The notes beneath the pieces are model-generated. The model did no database searches. It saw only the letters and a program-made list of their open reading frames with translations, and was not told the DNA's origin. A DNA stretch of 64,000 nt from Calycina herbarum (Eukaryota > Ascomycota > Leotiomycetes > Helotiales > Pezizellaceae), in contig LLEY01000110.1 of NCBI GenBank assembly GCA_001414485.1, positions 1-64,000 of the forward strand, read 5' to 3'. How positions within the stretch are numbered: position 1 is the stretch's first letter; each line of letters opens with the position of its first letter. Positions 22,484 through 33,253 of the stretch are shown piece by piece. The position numbers were made by a program, and so were the translations under genes.

Positions 22484-24380
22484 AGGGGTTTGTGTGGGAA
22501 GAGCCATTCTTTGCTCGCGATGGTGTTTGGGATTTGGGGAGAGGTTGAGACAAAATAAAAAGGGCCAGTCCAACAAGCAAAGCAAGAATTCATAAATGAG
22601 GAATATTACAAAGGAGCTCCATTTGTGAATTGATGAAGTGAATCTTTGCTGCTGTTAGCAAGAGACTTGATGCTTGATCGCACAAGAGTAGCGGTGGAGA
22701 AGTTGCAGCCAGTCTCCATTCGTACTTGCCAAACTCACAACTCATCTATCCGTTGCATAGCTGTCTGTAGTGGATCCCAAATTCCCAGCAAATTACAGTC
22801 TGGATCCACTTAATGATGATATTCGGTATGTGATTACATCTTTAGCGAGTCTTGAGATCCAAGAGAGTACAATCACAGACGCAAACGTCATTCATTTATC
22901 ATGGAATGAAAATGGAAACTGAAACCCCTCCTCATGTTGTAGTCTAGTTGGCAGAGTAGGAGATTTGAAATCCGAATCGTTACTTAAGTTACTAGTTTTG
23001 ATTAGAAGTTACAGTAATAAAAAATGTTATAAAAAAACAACTTAATTTCTTATCGTCTGTTATTGATTTCTTGAACTTCATTGTTCTAGCTATTTGGAAC
23101 ATTCAAAATAATGGAACCAGAGAAGGGGTATCTGTTTACTGGCGCTTTTATTTTCCACCAGGTGATGAAGCAACAAGTGTTACAAATTACAAAAAATGGG
23201 AATTATCCCGTCAGGTGCCGAACCGAAAATACGTTGCATCTACTCCACCCGATCGACCTTTACCAGGTTTAGTCTTCTATATTACTTTCTAATTTCGACA
23301 CTCGAGCTGAACTTTGCAGTGAAACGAATAACGAGCAGCTCAGTTTTACTTGTAAGAAACCGAATCGATGGAACTTCTGTTCTTGGATAGCTGGCATTCA
23401 TGTATCTCGTGGGACGACCACCTTCACCAGGGTCTGCAGGAATTCATGACTGACCAAGAGTACGGAGATACCGCTGTTTTGCTTCCTCGATTGTTCAACT
23501 AAAACTCGGAGGAGCAATCCAATTCTCCCAAACGCCTAGAATAATTGACTTTTCATTAACTTCATTCTCCTAGAAGTGTTGGGACAATTGTAGAAGAGAA
23601 AGCGCCCAGGGGATTCCAGCCATGAATTCCTGCAGCCCCTGGTGCTTGGCTCTTATGGCTGGGGAACGAACGGAAATGAGAGTCCTTCTCGATTGCAAAT
23701 CCTTCGATGAAGAGAAGAAAATTACCAAAGACAGCAAGGACGTCGTTCATCAATTAATTTCTCACAAGGAAATCCCACGCAAGATTTGCAAAACGAAGAA
23801 AAACGTCTTCATCAGCCATTCTGTAAGAAAAGATGCCTGGTCGAGCCTGTCAACACACAAGCCACCCCACCAAAACAATATAGTGAAGCCAAATAAGATT
23901 GCAAAAATACAGCAAAAGTAGCAATCCATTCTAGTTCAACGCGTGTCTTTAATAGATCTGGACAGAACCAGATCTAACTCCGAGGTCTATTCAAGCGGAT
24001 GTGGTTGTATTCGATCGCGGAAATCCGCCAGGGCAGAAAGCCAACGAGAAACTGGCTTACAGCCTGTCTTTAAGAAAAGAGAACAACCATAGTCATCATT
24101 GAAATGAAGGCCACTAGCCAACGAACCGGAAATAAGGTAGAGATATAATAAAACGGATGTTTTGGATGAATTGAAGGAGTGGTCTATGCGAGAGCTAAAG
24201 ACTGCCTTGCAGTTTTCGGAGATGGCATAGCTCACGTGAGAAGCTTTCGGAGAAAAATTATCGGAACAACTCTCGGCCCGCGCTCGCCTAGTTCGCACAA
24301 TTCAATTACCCAAAAATACAGTCAAATCGCAATCTACAATCTTCCAGTCCCAACAACGACGAAGGTCCCGCCGAATCAAG
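22484..24380. other. Intergenic region with long inverted repeat
   Basis: A 1.9-kb gap between two housekeeping genes. It holds an imperfect long inverted repeat at 23425-23644. A 99-codon frame at 23622-23921 overlaps one arm and has no recognisable features. The last ~150 bases should be the uL6 promoter. Confidence 0.5.
23425..23644. mobile_element. Possible MITE-like long inverted repeat
   Basis: A 15-bp word (CTGCAGGAATTCATG, 23434-23448) is repeated inverted at 23621-23635. Extended outwards the match is 24 bp with one mismatch (23425-23448 against 23621-23644). Inside lies a second, weaker inverted pair (23519-23546 against 23563-23590). The 220-bp span has no coding capacity. No target duplication was identified, so a non-mobile palindrome remains possible. 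Confidence 0.5.
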
Positions 24381-25300
24381 ATGCGATACATTCATTCCGA
24401 AGAGTCCTTGACCGTTCCTGAGGGAGGTAAGTCAAATCAGAAATCCCAAAGGGAATGCGCTCGCAGTCGCTTTTTCGCGAAGTCCTGGCGACGAGTATGG
24501 CAGAGGAAAAGAAGAATTGCTAATTCAGAAAACAGTCAAGGTCATCATCAAGTCTCGACAAGTCACTGTCACTGGACCAAGAGGTTCGTTATAATTCAGG
24601 GCAGGAAATTGGAGGAGGAGGGGCTGACGAGGAATTCCAGGAACACTCAAGAAGGACCTTTCGCATTTGGCAGTCAACTTCACCCTCCCAAAGAAGGATG
24701 TCATCAATATCGAGCTTCACCACGGTGCCCGCAAGAACGTCGCTACCCTCCGAACAGTCCGAACTCTCATCAACAACTTGATCATCGGTGTCACAAAGGG
24801 ATTCAAGTACAAGATGCGATACGTCTACGCACATTTCCCAATCAACGTCAACGTCGATCAAAACAAGGAGACTGGTCTTTACGAGGTTGAGATCCGGTAC
24901 GTCCAGAATTTTATAAGGCGGGAGATAGATACTAGGGATTGGCGGTGGAGGGCTGGGCAGGTGGAATACGGATAGAGGGGTTACCAAGATCGATGTGCTA
25001 ACATTGAATTGTTTAGAAACTTTATCGGTGAGAAGATTGTCCGAAAAGTCATCATGCACGAGGGTGTCGAGGTCGAGGCATCAAAGAACCAGAAGGATGA
25101 GCTCCAATTATACGGCAACTCCCTCGAGAACGTATCACAGAGCGCGGCGGACATCCAACAAATTTGCAGAGTACGAAACAAGGATATCAGAAAGGTAAGG
25201 ATTTTATTGGAAGGCCTCGTATGAATTCCAACTAATATTTGGACAGTTCTTGGACGGTCTCTATGTTTCGGAGAAGGGTAACATCGTTGAGGAGTCCTGA
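24381..25300 (+). CDS. rpl9: 60S ribosomal protein uL6 (Rpl9)
   Basis: Five exons (24381-24426, 24536-24583, 24641-24896, 25017-25194, 25247-25300) give 193 aa, normal for eukaryotic uL6. The protein sits near the sarcin-ricin loop and stalk base of the large ribosomal subunit. Visible family blocks are M-R-Y-I-H-S-E-E at the start, V-T-G-P-R-G-T-L-K-K-D-L across the exon 2/3 join, [20 protein letters not shown] near residues 85-105, and R-N-F-I-G-E-K across the exon 3/4 join. Exon 2 is only 48 nt and its donor is GTTCGT, so automatic predictors may miss it. The other donors are GTAAGT, GTACGT and GTAAGG. Confidence 0.93.
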
Positions 25301-25773
25301 GCGTTTCGACGAATATTTCCTACTTACATGATTGTTTGGGGGAGCATATGGGGAAATTGCTTTGCATGTTAGGTAGCGAGAAGATCTGAATGAACCTCTT
25401 GCAAACCGTGGACTGTCTCACGTCAAGGGACTTCTCTTGTTTTTTTTCTTCGGACCAGGACATTTTAGTGCTTAGCCTAAGGCAACTCCTTCCCAAGTTA
25501 CGTTAGTAATAGTCTCGAGTAAGAATAAAAACAGCACTGTTCTCACGAATCTGGGGTTATATTTCGCTGCGAGGCAATGATAAGTGTATCAAAAGTGAAG
25601 GGGTTGGAGATTCAGTCATGCATGAAAAGTTCAACGAAATTATGAGTTTTTGACGAACGATTTTCAATGTCTCAGCTTCTCATCCTGCCATTAATTTTGG
25701 CAGTTCGTCCTGATTTCGAGATAGGTCCTCTGATCATAACCCTCGACTCCTCGACTCTCAAGTTTTGAATTTC
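25301..25773. other. Convergent 3' intergenic region
   Basis: Shared 3' flank of uL6 and the acetyltransferase gene. It contains TC-rich stretches and no gene. Confidence 0.5.
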
Positions 25774-26627
25774 TCATGACTTCGCGACTGGTTCTCTGAT
25801 CATAATCTTGTGTTGTCCTGGCACATCCTTGCCCCATTTCGACATATCGATACTCAGAATATCAACCTGTTCGAATCCAAGTTTCTTGTATACCTGGCAG
25901 CGGATTAGCATGTGTTTCTTTTAAACAACTTTTTGACTAGTGCTGGAGGGCGAGAACTTACCGGAAACCCAGCATCAGTAGCTTCAATATAAACCCTTCT
26001 CCCTTCCGCATCCGCCATGTCAAGGACATGTTTCAATAGCATTTTCCCCAGTCCTTTTCGCTGATGACCTGGGTGGACTGCTAGGAGGGAACACACTATT
26101 TTTTTGGTTAGCTTCATTCTCATCCCCTCTACTTCTTTTCCTTTTCCATCTTCTTTATTTCCTTGGTTCTTTGGGTAAGCAAAAAAAGGAAAACACATAC
26201 CATAGTCTTTCTCAGGATCCACGTATTTCTCCCTCATCACATCCAACCCCCTAAATTTCTCCTCAACAAGCTCTAAATTCGTACCACTTGGCCAAGAAGA
26301 ATCCGGTATCCCATCCTCTTTCGCCTTCTTCTGTGCTGCTTTCTCGGCTCCTTGCTCTTCTTTCTCTTCTGTTGTGGGTGTGTAAGGGAAGGAGTAGCGG
26401 CCGAATGCTACTATCTCGTTGTCCTTGACAATTTTGAAAGCATTGACTTCTGGTTTCGCAATCATCTTTTGGAAGCGAGTGTTGAACCAATTTTCCATTT
26501 CTGAGGGGGCGATGGCAGAGCGTGGGAAGGTGGCATTTTGGAAATGGGTTCCTGCGAAGGCGAGGTCGTAGATTGGGTAGAGGAGGGGGGTGTCGGTGGA
26601 AGTTGCCGGGTGGAGGATGTAGGACAT
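25774..26627 (-). CDS. GNAT-family N-acetyltransferase
   Basis: Three exons (26627-26201, 26095-25962, 25893-25774) encode 226 aa. GNAT enzymes move an acetyl group from acetyl-CoA to an amine; the substrate here is unknown. The acetyl-CoA pyrophosphate-binding motif is V-H-P-G-H-Q-R-K-G-L-G-K-M-L at the start of exon 2. Y-I-E-A-T-D-A-G-F-P and V-Y-K-K-L-G-F-E follow across the second splice, the usual pattern for small-molecule GNATs of fungi. A charged linker (T-T-E-E-K-E-E-Q) lies in exon 1. Without splicing intron 1 the frame stays open and adds a Lys-rich false insert. Intron 2 must be removed to restore the C-terminal strand. Well supported as a family member, not to a specific function. 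Confidence 0.85.
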
Positions 26628-28960
26628 TTTTGCTTTGTAGGGTTTGAAATATTTGAAGGTGAGGTCAGAGCTTGAGTGTAGAGTTTTGGTTTTGGGTGTT
26701 GATGAAATTTTATTGAGTAGTTGATATTTTCTTAAGATATTGAAGTTGAGGGCAACACTGTTAAGCGTGGTGTTTTAAAGGTGAAGTGGTGATATGGAGT
26801 TGAGTGGTTGCATGGGGTAGTTGAGCTGAAGAGTGTGGATTTGGGTGTGGTGCTGTAACGAGTAGCTCAGGTGTTTGGTCGTCGAAGGTATCGAACGTGA
26901 ATACCAACAGTTTCAATTGTAGTTTTTAGAGTAGATGTGTAAATATTCGTGTATGAGATGCTGGCTCGCTAATTAATTGAGATTTCAAAAATGGGGTACG
27001 ATAGCTGAAGAATCGAATATGGCTCAACAAAAATCAATGATTGTAAATAAAATCCTTTCCCTTTCTTTATATAATAAATTCTTAGCCATCCCCACTCTCA
27101 TCTAGGAAGTCTTCGTCTACGGTCAAAAAGTGACGCCTTTGGTATTGCTATTCCGTACGGAGTAGTCTCGTGAGATCTTAGTTAAAGAATGAGGTGACTC
27201 ATTCCCCGAGCGTGCCAATGACCATCACGAAATGGATACACTTCTTGAGAATAACCTTCACCTGGTGGACAATGAAAAACAGGAAAGTTGTCCCTTCCTT
27301 CGCTGTTCTGAATTTTTAGGGTAATTCATGTCAATTGTTTGAAAAACCCGGAACGTTTGACCCAGTCTTTCTTTTAATAGAATCAATTCTCCCGTTTGGA
27401 TCACTGAGAACTATCTATTCACTGCCGCTTTTACCATGTGTTTTGTTTATCATCCATCGCTAGCCCAACGGAATTGATACAGTAAGTGAGGCTCGTGAGG
27501 TTACGCTTACGGAATTCGGGATTGAGTTTATATGCGCGCGCGGATGTTTCTCGATACCACCCGTCTTAGCCGTCTGTGCTGGAGAAAGGTCCGCTTACGA
27601 AGGAAGGGAGGCGTTGGAGATTCTCCGAAGATCTCAGAAAGGAGTTGATATATCGTTTTAGGTCATCGATGTCTCGCGGAGGATGGTCATCCTCACGTTT
27701 ACCAGCTTCCTTTCTGTCGCAGATTGATGACACGAACGAGCTGCAAGGTAAAAAGAGCCGGACCTGATTGGGGACTTGCATAATTTGAAGCTGGCATGAT
27801 CCCCCGGCATAAAGGCATTTATTTGTAGGCATGGGATGAACGTCATGCCCCCAAAAGCAGTATTTTTCCCTGTATCGTCGTAGTCTTTTCATGCCAACCA
27901 GAGATATTCGGCTAAGCGACACTTCTTGTAGACCTTTGGGACCTTCAAAGCGAGAGCCTTTCTAATATCAAACGTCGGCTATCCTCGATCGTCAACTGTC
28001 TGCGTTAGAATTTAGAAATGTGAGCAGATTACGACACTGCAAGATTGATTGAATTTGTTTTTGAGTGGAGTCAGCCGTTGAACCCTGGGAAATCCCCTTC
28101 ACAGACCATTTCAGGGGCCTCGAAGTGCTCTTAGCATGATTCTAGCGTCTTCATTTTAAGGCGGGAGGGGTGGAGTTTGACATGATCAGGAACCCCCGAT
28201 AGGCTGTAGGACCATTCCACAACGGCGACACATCCCAGCTTCCGCTCGCAGGCTTTCCAAGGACCAAGTTTGCTGAAGTAGTTGCCCTGAAATCATTGGA
28301 CGATGCGGGCAATGTGGCTCAACGAATCTTACTTATTCCCTGACACCCTGACACCCTGCAACTTGAGATTCTTTTCAACAGCTTGGAGAAAAGTCAAGAC
28401 GATTAAAAAGGAGGCGAGTTTCCTAATTCAGTGTCAAGCGAATCCGTTGGGTGAGCCTCTTTCTCCGGATCCCGCTATTCCACTTGTATCGCGAAAATAG
28501 TGCAGTGCATCTTCCGAACTATCAAATCAACCACTACCACGATCACAACGAACCACGAACCACGAACCACGAACCACAATGCCAGCATAATCGTCCCTAC
28601 AGCATAGCCATGCTCTAATTCACTCCTCTACCGACACCACCACCACCTCTCCTATCCGGCGTCTGCTTCATTCGTTCAGCAATCGCAATCGCAATCGCAA
28701 TTGTAACCGTCACACACCAAACCCGGTAGTTTGCAAGGTTACTAGAGCACCAAACACCTGGCGATAATCTTACCATCTCCTTTTGGCCTCACAACTGTGC
28801 AGTCAACTGGTGACCCGCCCTTTTGACAGACATCCGACGGAGTGGGAGTGTTCGTCACAACGGACGGGTCTCTGCATTCGTTCAAACCTCAAAAGTCACC
28901 AGCTCAGCCGAAGCTTTCTCAAACGAGAAGTCGCACTCTGCCTTGCGCCCACCCGGAAAG
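26628..28960. other. Long intergenic region
   Basis: A 2.3-kb gap. Close to the next gene it holds a four-copy 7-bp repeat, CGAACCA (28549-28576), and a short AATCGC repeat near 28681-28700, both probably in the 5' leader of the downstream gene. A 118-codon minus frame at 27922-27566 lacks coding character. Confidence 0.5.
28549..28576. repeat. CGAACCA microsatellite, four copies
   Basis: The 7-bp unit CGAACCA is repeated four times without error, about 385 bp upstream of the next gene. Confidence 0.85.
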
Positions 28961-31755
28961 ATGCAGATGCAGATGCAAACAGGTGGTACAACTGCCACCA
29001 TGGCGTTTTCCGAACGGCCAGCCTCTCCGACTTTGACGAATCCTGATATGATCCTTCCCTACGGAGGGGAGTACGACTCCATTCCTTCCCCTCCTCAGAA
29101 TCCCTTCTCTGCGCCCAACGAATGGAGAGATCCTACCGACGAGAACTTCTCCTTGAGCAGCCCAACGCAAATGGGATCGAATACACCTACGACTCCGATA
29201 ATATATGGAAATGGAACGATGTTGTCAGATATTGGGGAAGTGACCGAGGCCGAAAACACACCAGGGCGTAAGCTTCCCGGGCCAGCAGAAAGGAGAATGT
29301 TGAAGCAACAGGCGCAAGCTCTCAATATGCCAATTGGATCGAGTCCAACAATGGGCTACCGGGCGACATCAAGGAGAGCGAAGATGGGAAATCATCAGAG
29401 GAGTGTTTCCGTCGAGTCGACCAGCACGGTTACGTCACTGGGACAATCGGCGGAATTTTTCAAAGACTTTGACGATGGAGTTAGTGTGGACGACAGCGTT
29501 TTCCAAGGAGACGACGAAGAAAGTGTAGCCGATTCATATCGAGATCCATATAGAGAGGAAGTAATTGATCAGGAAACTCAACGATTGGCGCACAAAAAGA
29601 GCACGATTGGGGAGGAGGAGGAGGAAGACCTAGATTCGAGTGCTAGGCGTGCAGAACAAATTCTGCTAAACGCAAAACAGCGTCTAACCGTGAGTTTGGC
29701 TATTCTTAAATGAAGGGAATTAATCGCTAATGAAATCAGAGTATGGAGGGGAATCTAAACCGAGCCAGAACTTCTCTCATCACACCTTCTCGATCGATGT
29801 CTTCAATACACAGCAGCAGTCCATTATCGAGATCTACTCCTTCGCCCCCGACGAATGGCCTCGCTAATGGCCCCTCGAAACATCGACAATTACATACCCC
29901 GATAGATTCTCCGGTGGGAACACCAGGGCATTCGAGGGTGTACAGCGAAAATTCAATTATATCACCAGTGGGGAAAGGACGATTTCCAGTCCGTTCAGCG
30001 AGCGCGGCAGCACGGTACATACCAAACAACCAAAATGGCTTGGAGAGGAAACTGGGAATATCACAAAGTTACGAAAGTCTGCGGGAAGAAGCTGCGTTCA
30101 ATGCCTCCCGCCCGGCTCTACCTTCGCCCTTGAGTCGAACTTCGCCTCCTCGCCCCGTTATTCTCGAGCCTTTGGATGAAGATGTTGTAAATACGGAATT
30201 TGACAGGGCAAGCATGGCATCAAGTCAAGGTGGATATATTACTCCGGGCGGAGAGCACACATTGAGCCGTTCTTCTTCTACCACGCAAATGCGAGATCTT
30301 CGAGATCAGATGCATGATTTAAAGGGCAGATTGTCGGTGTTACGAGACCGTGCCAGGGACGATACCATGAAGAGGAGGAGTCTGCAAAGTCTGAGAACGC
30401 CCAGTCCTTTTACAGCTGCCGAGCAGTGGTACACGAATGCCAAAGGATACGGAGAAGAGCCTCTCAGTGCTGATGCTGGATTATCTCCTACGAATGGTTT
30501 GTCTCCCGCATGGAAACAAGAAGATGAGACGAAGGAATCGCTTTTGAGTCCAAAAACCGACTCCAGTAGCCAGGGGAACTCCCCACAGGCACCGGATTTT
30601 GAAGGATCGGATGTGACTAGTGTCTATGAGGATGTCGATGATACACACCACTTTTCGGCTATCCCTAAACGCTCACACGAACCTCAAAATTCGGATGCCG
30701 AGACAGCGTCAATTCAGGAATCTATACTATCGGAGAAGGAATTCCAAGATGAGGTCGATGATTATAATGATGAAATTATCAGTGTGGATGAGGCTGATGA
30801 TTATGAGAGCGACGCTTCTTCTTCTTACCATGACAGTTTAGATGGCCCAATTTCTCACGAAGACCGCGAAGACGCTTTTGATTACGAACACTTTTTCCTC
30901 CACAGCGCTATGGGTACAATCGGTCGACAAGCAGAGAGAAACCGTAGGGGCAGTGCTGGAAGTTTTAGCTCGGAAGATTCTGTCGAAACTACTCGTGGGC
31001 CAGTGCAAACCTCAAATCAAACCGACGAGGAAAATTTCAATCCTAGAGCATCTTTCACCCACCTCAGATCTACGAGTAACGGGTCTGTTTCGACGATGGC
31101 GACTTTTGCGACTGCAGAAGAGAACAACAGTTCAGATGAAGACCGAAACGAGAACGCAGGAGAGGACGAATTTGCTGTTCGCCAATCCGACGCCCCTGAA
31201 TTACGAGTGTCAACTCCTGTCACTGCAAAACGTTCAACTTTTGGAGGCACCCCGATGGATTTGAGACTCCCAGAAGAAGCAGCAGCTTCACCTGAGCGAT
31301 CAGAGAGATCCCCTGCGATTCCCGACAGAACCCAAGAACATAATGTAGATGAACGGAATGGAACAGGTGGTCACCGACCTTCCGTCTCATCTTTCGATTC
31401 TTGCACCTCAAACGGATCAAGAAGAAGCTTTCCACTTGTCAACCCACCCAAAGTCCCTGAACAACCTACTGTCAATGGATCAAGAGGCTCGGGCGAATCG
31501 AAAACCTCGGTTCTCACTAGCGATTCTACGCTCATCGATCGACAGAGCGCTATGGATGAGGAGCGACTGCAGACTTCTCCTGTTCACATGCTTGCGAAAG
31601 ATGATCAAATTTTAGTTGAGAGACTTGTTGCTAGTCTTGGGAAATGTGTACTAGGTCTTCAGGAATCCGGGCGGGGGAGTTATGATTCGAGGGTTTGGAG
31701 ACGGAGGTTGGATGCTGCGAGACGGGTGCTAGAGGGTGATGAGGGGGCTATTTGA
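28961..31755 (+). CDS. Large Ser-rich, mostly disordered fungal protein
   Basis: Two exons (28961-29689 and 29740-31755; donor GTGAGT, acceptor TCAG) encode 914 aa from the first ATG. A second in-frame ATG at 29000 has the better context (GCCACCATGG) and may be the true start. Most of the chain is Ser/Pro/Glu-rich low-complexity sequence with many S-P and T-P sites, compatible with heavy phosphorylation. A short coiled-coil candidate, M-R-D-L-R-D-Q-M-H-D-L-K-G-R-L, lies near residues 425-450. A more orderly C-terminus includes I-L-V-E-R-L-V-A-S-L-G-K-C and a Trp/Arg-rich helix with R-R-R-L-D-A-A-R-R-V-L. I recognise no catalytic domain. The uninterrupted 2-kb frame and sensible splice make it a real gene; its role is unknown. 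Confidence 0.8.
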
Positions 31756-33253
31756 GTGCTCCTTCACGCTTGAAGATATTTTTTCTTTTGTTCTTCATAC
31801 TTTTCATTAGTTTTGGACTTTGGGGGTATATACTCACTCGTCTCTATGGGCGTATCTTGCTTGGGTTGGTGCGGCTTTCTTCTTTTGCCATTTGGTGTTG
31901 ACCTTTTTTGATACCCCCTTCGACAAATTATTTTTCTTCTTCTTTTTATTATATTTTTATACTTCGACGACGACGAACACCTCTGTAATTTAATTACTCA
32001 TCATACTGGACGTGGAGGGAGAGATATTAGGTTGGGGGTTTTTAGATGATGGGAATTGATGGATGCGCAGTTACATAGGCGAGCGAGCAATGGGGAAATT
32101 TAAGCTTGGTGGGGTGTGACTTCTGATCCTGATCAGTCCGTTGGGAAAGGAAAAGATTTTGAGTTGAGAAAGAGAGATACTTTTTCTAATGAATGAGGGA
32201 GCCCGAGGGTTTTTTGCCCTTAATTTTTTGTGTTATGGTTACCATGTTTTAATGTTTGTGTTTGGTGTGTGGTTGTGCTAGCTCAGCTTCGACCTGGTAT
32301 GCCTGCCCGCTCCCTTTTTTGGGGGGGGGGGGCTGCTGGATGGGTGGATGGATGGATAGGAAGAAAGAAGGAAAGGAAGGAAAAATTAGTGTAATGTATT
32401 ATATAATTCAGATCTACTCATTTGAGGAATATTATTTCTTGAGGTATTTGAGGTGTTATTTATGGTGTTGGGAGTTCACTTTTGTGTGTCGTCTCATGCT
32501 TGCGGGGGGGGGGGAGAGGAAGTGGTTGGCGTCGCGGATCGCAACCTAATTTGGTTAATTGGAGGCGATTCAGTCAAGTGCTTTAACAAAGCTCTTGAAT
32601 TGATTCATCGAATGAATGGCTTTGTTTCGTGGCGTGGGTTGAATGGGATGTTGTGGTTAATTGTTTCTTTGTTGGTGGCTGTTTTCGGTCATTCCTTACT
32701 CGGAGTTGCGGGGTTGCAAGCTTGCCCCTCCACTGAAATATGGGTGAAATATGGCCATTGAAGTCATGAATGGTTTTCTAGGGTCAGGATGTTTTTTGAG
32801 TTGGTATCAAAAATTATAATTTTTTTCACGAACACCCTGATGTCAGTGTTTCTTGGAAGTACATTTTTTGCAGTCCTTCTGTGGCCAACCCTGATATTCA
32901 CGCTATGATGCTATCACGAACGCTCGCTAAGCTGTCCCAGTGGAGTACAACAATGAAAGAATAAATGGATAAATGGCTTTTAAGTTTCTCATTCTGAATC
33001 GGAGATTTCGGAGAATGGCTTTGTTAAAGGAGACGGGATTGATTGTGGGATTATTTTCTTTGCTAGAAGCGGGATGAATGTGCTGCTTTCAATCATTCCT
33101 GGGTGTTGTCTTTGTTTTTCTCAATTGTCCATTACCACGAGTCTACAAACTTCCTTGGAGAATATTCTCAGCTATATTTCAAGTTCGGAATGGAAATCCT
33201 TCCTCTCAAATTGAGAATATGGGAATACAGTTTTGACTGAGTTTTTTATTGCG
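31756..33253. other. Intergenic region with two poly-G tracts
   Basis: No gene. G12 at 32321-32332 and G11 at 32504-32514 stand out, with a GGAT/GGAA-type simple repeat near 32339-32385 between them. Confidence 0.55.
32321..32514. repeat. Pair of long poly-G tracts
   Basis: Twelve consecutive G at 32321 follow six T, and eleven G occur at 32504. Length at such runs is often uncertain in assemblies. Confidence 0.7.

Noticed and set aside
23622..23921. 99-codon frame over an arm of the inverted repeat
   Set aside because: It starts inside the repeat arm, is Lys/Ser-rich without pattern and ends in noncoding sequence.
27566..27922. 118-codon minus-strand frame
   Set aside because: No splice partner, motif or codon bias; it sits in a 2.3-kb gap with mixed composition.
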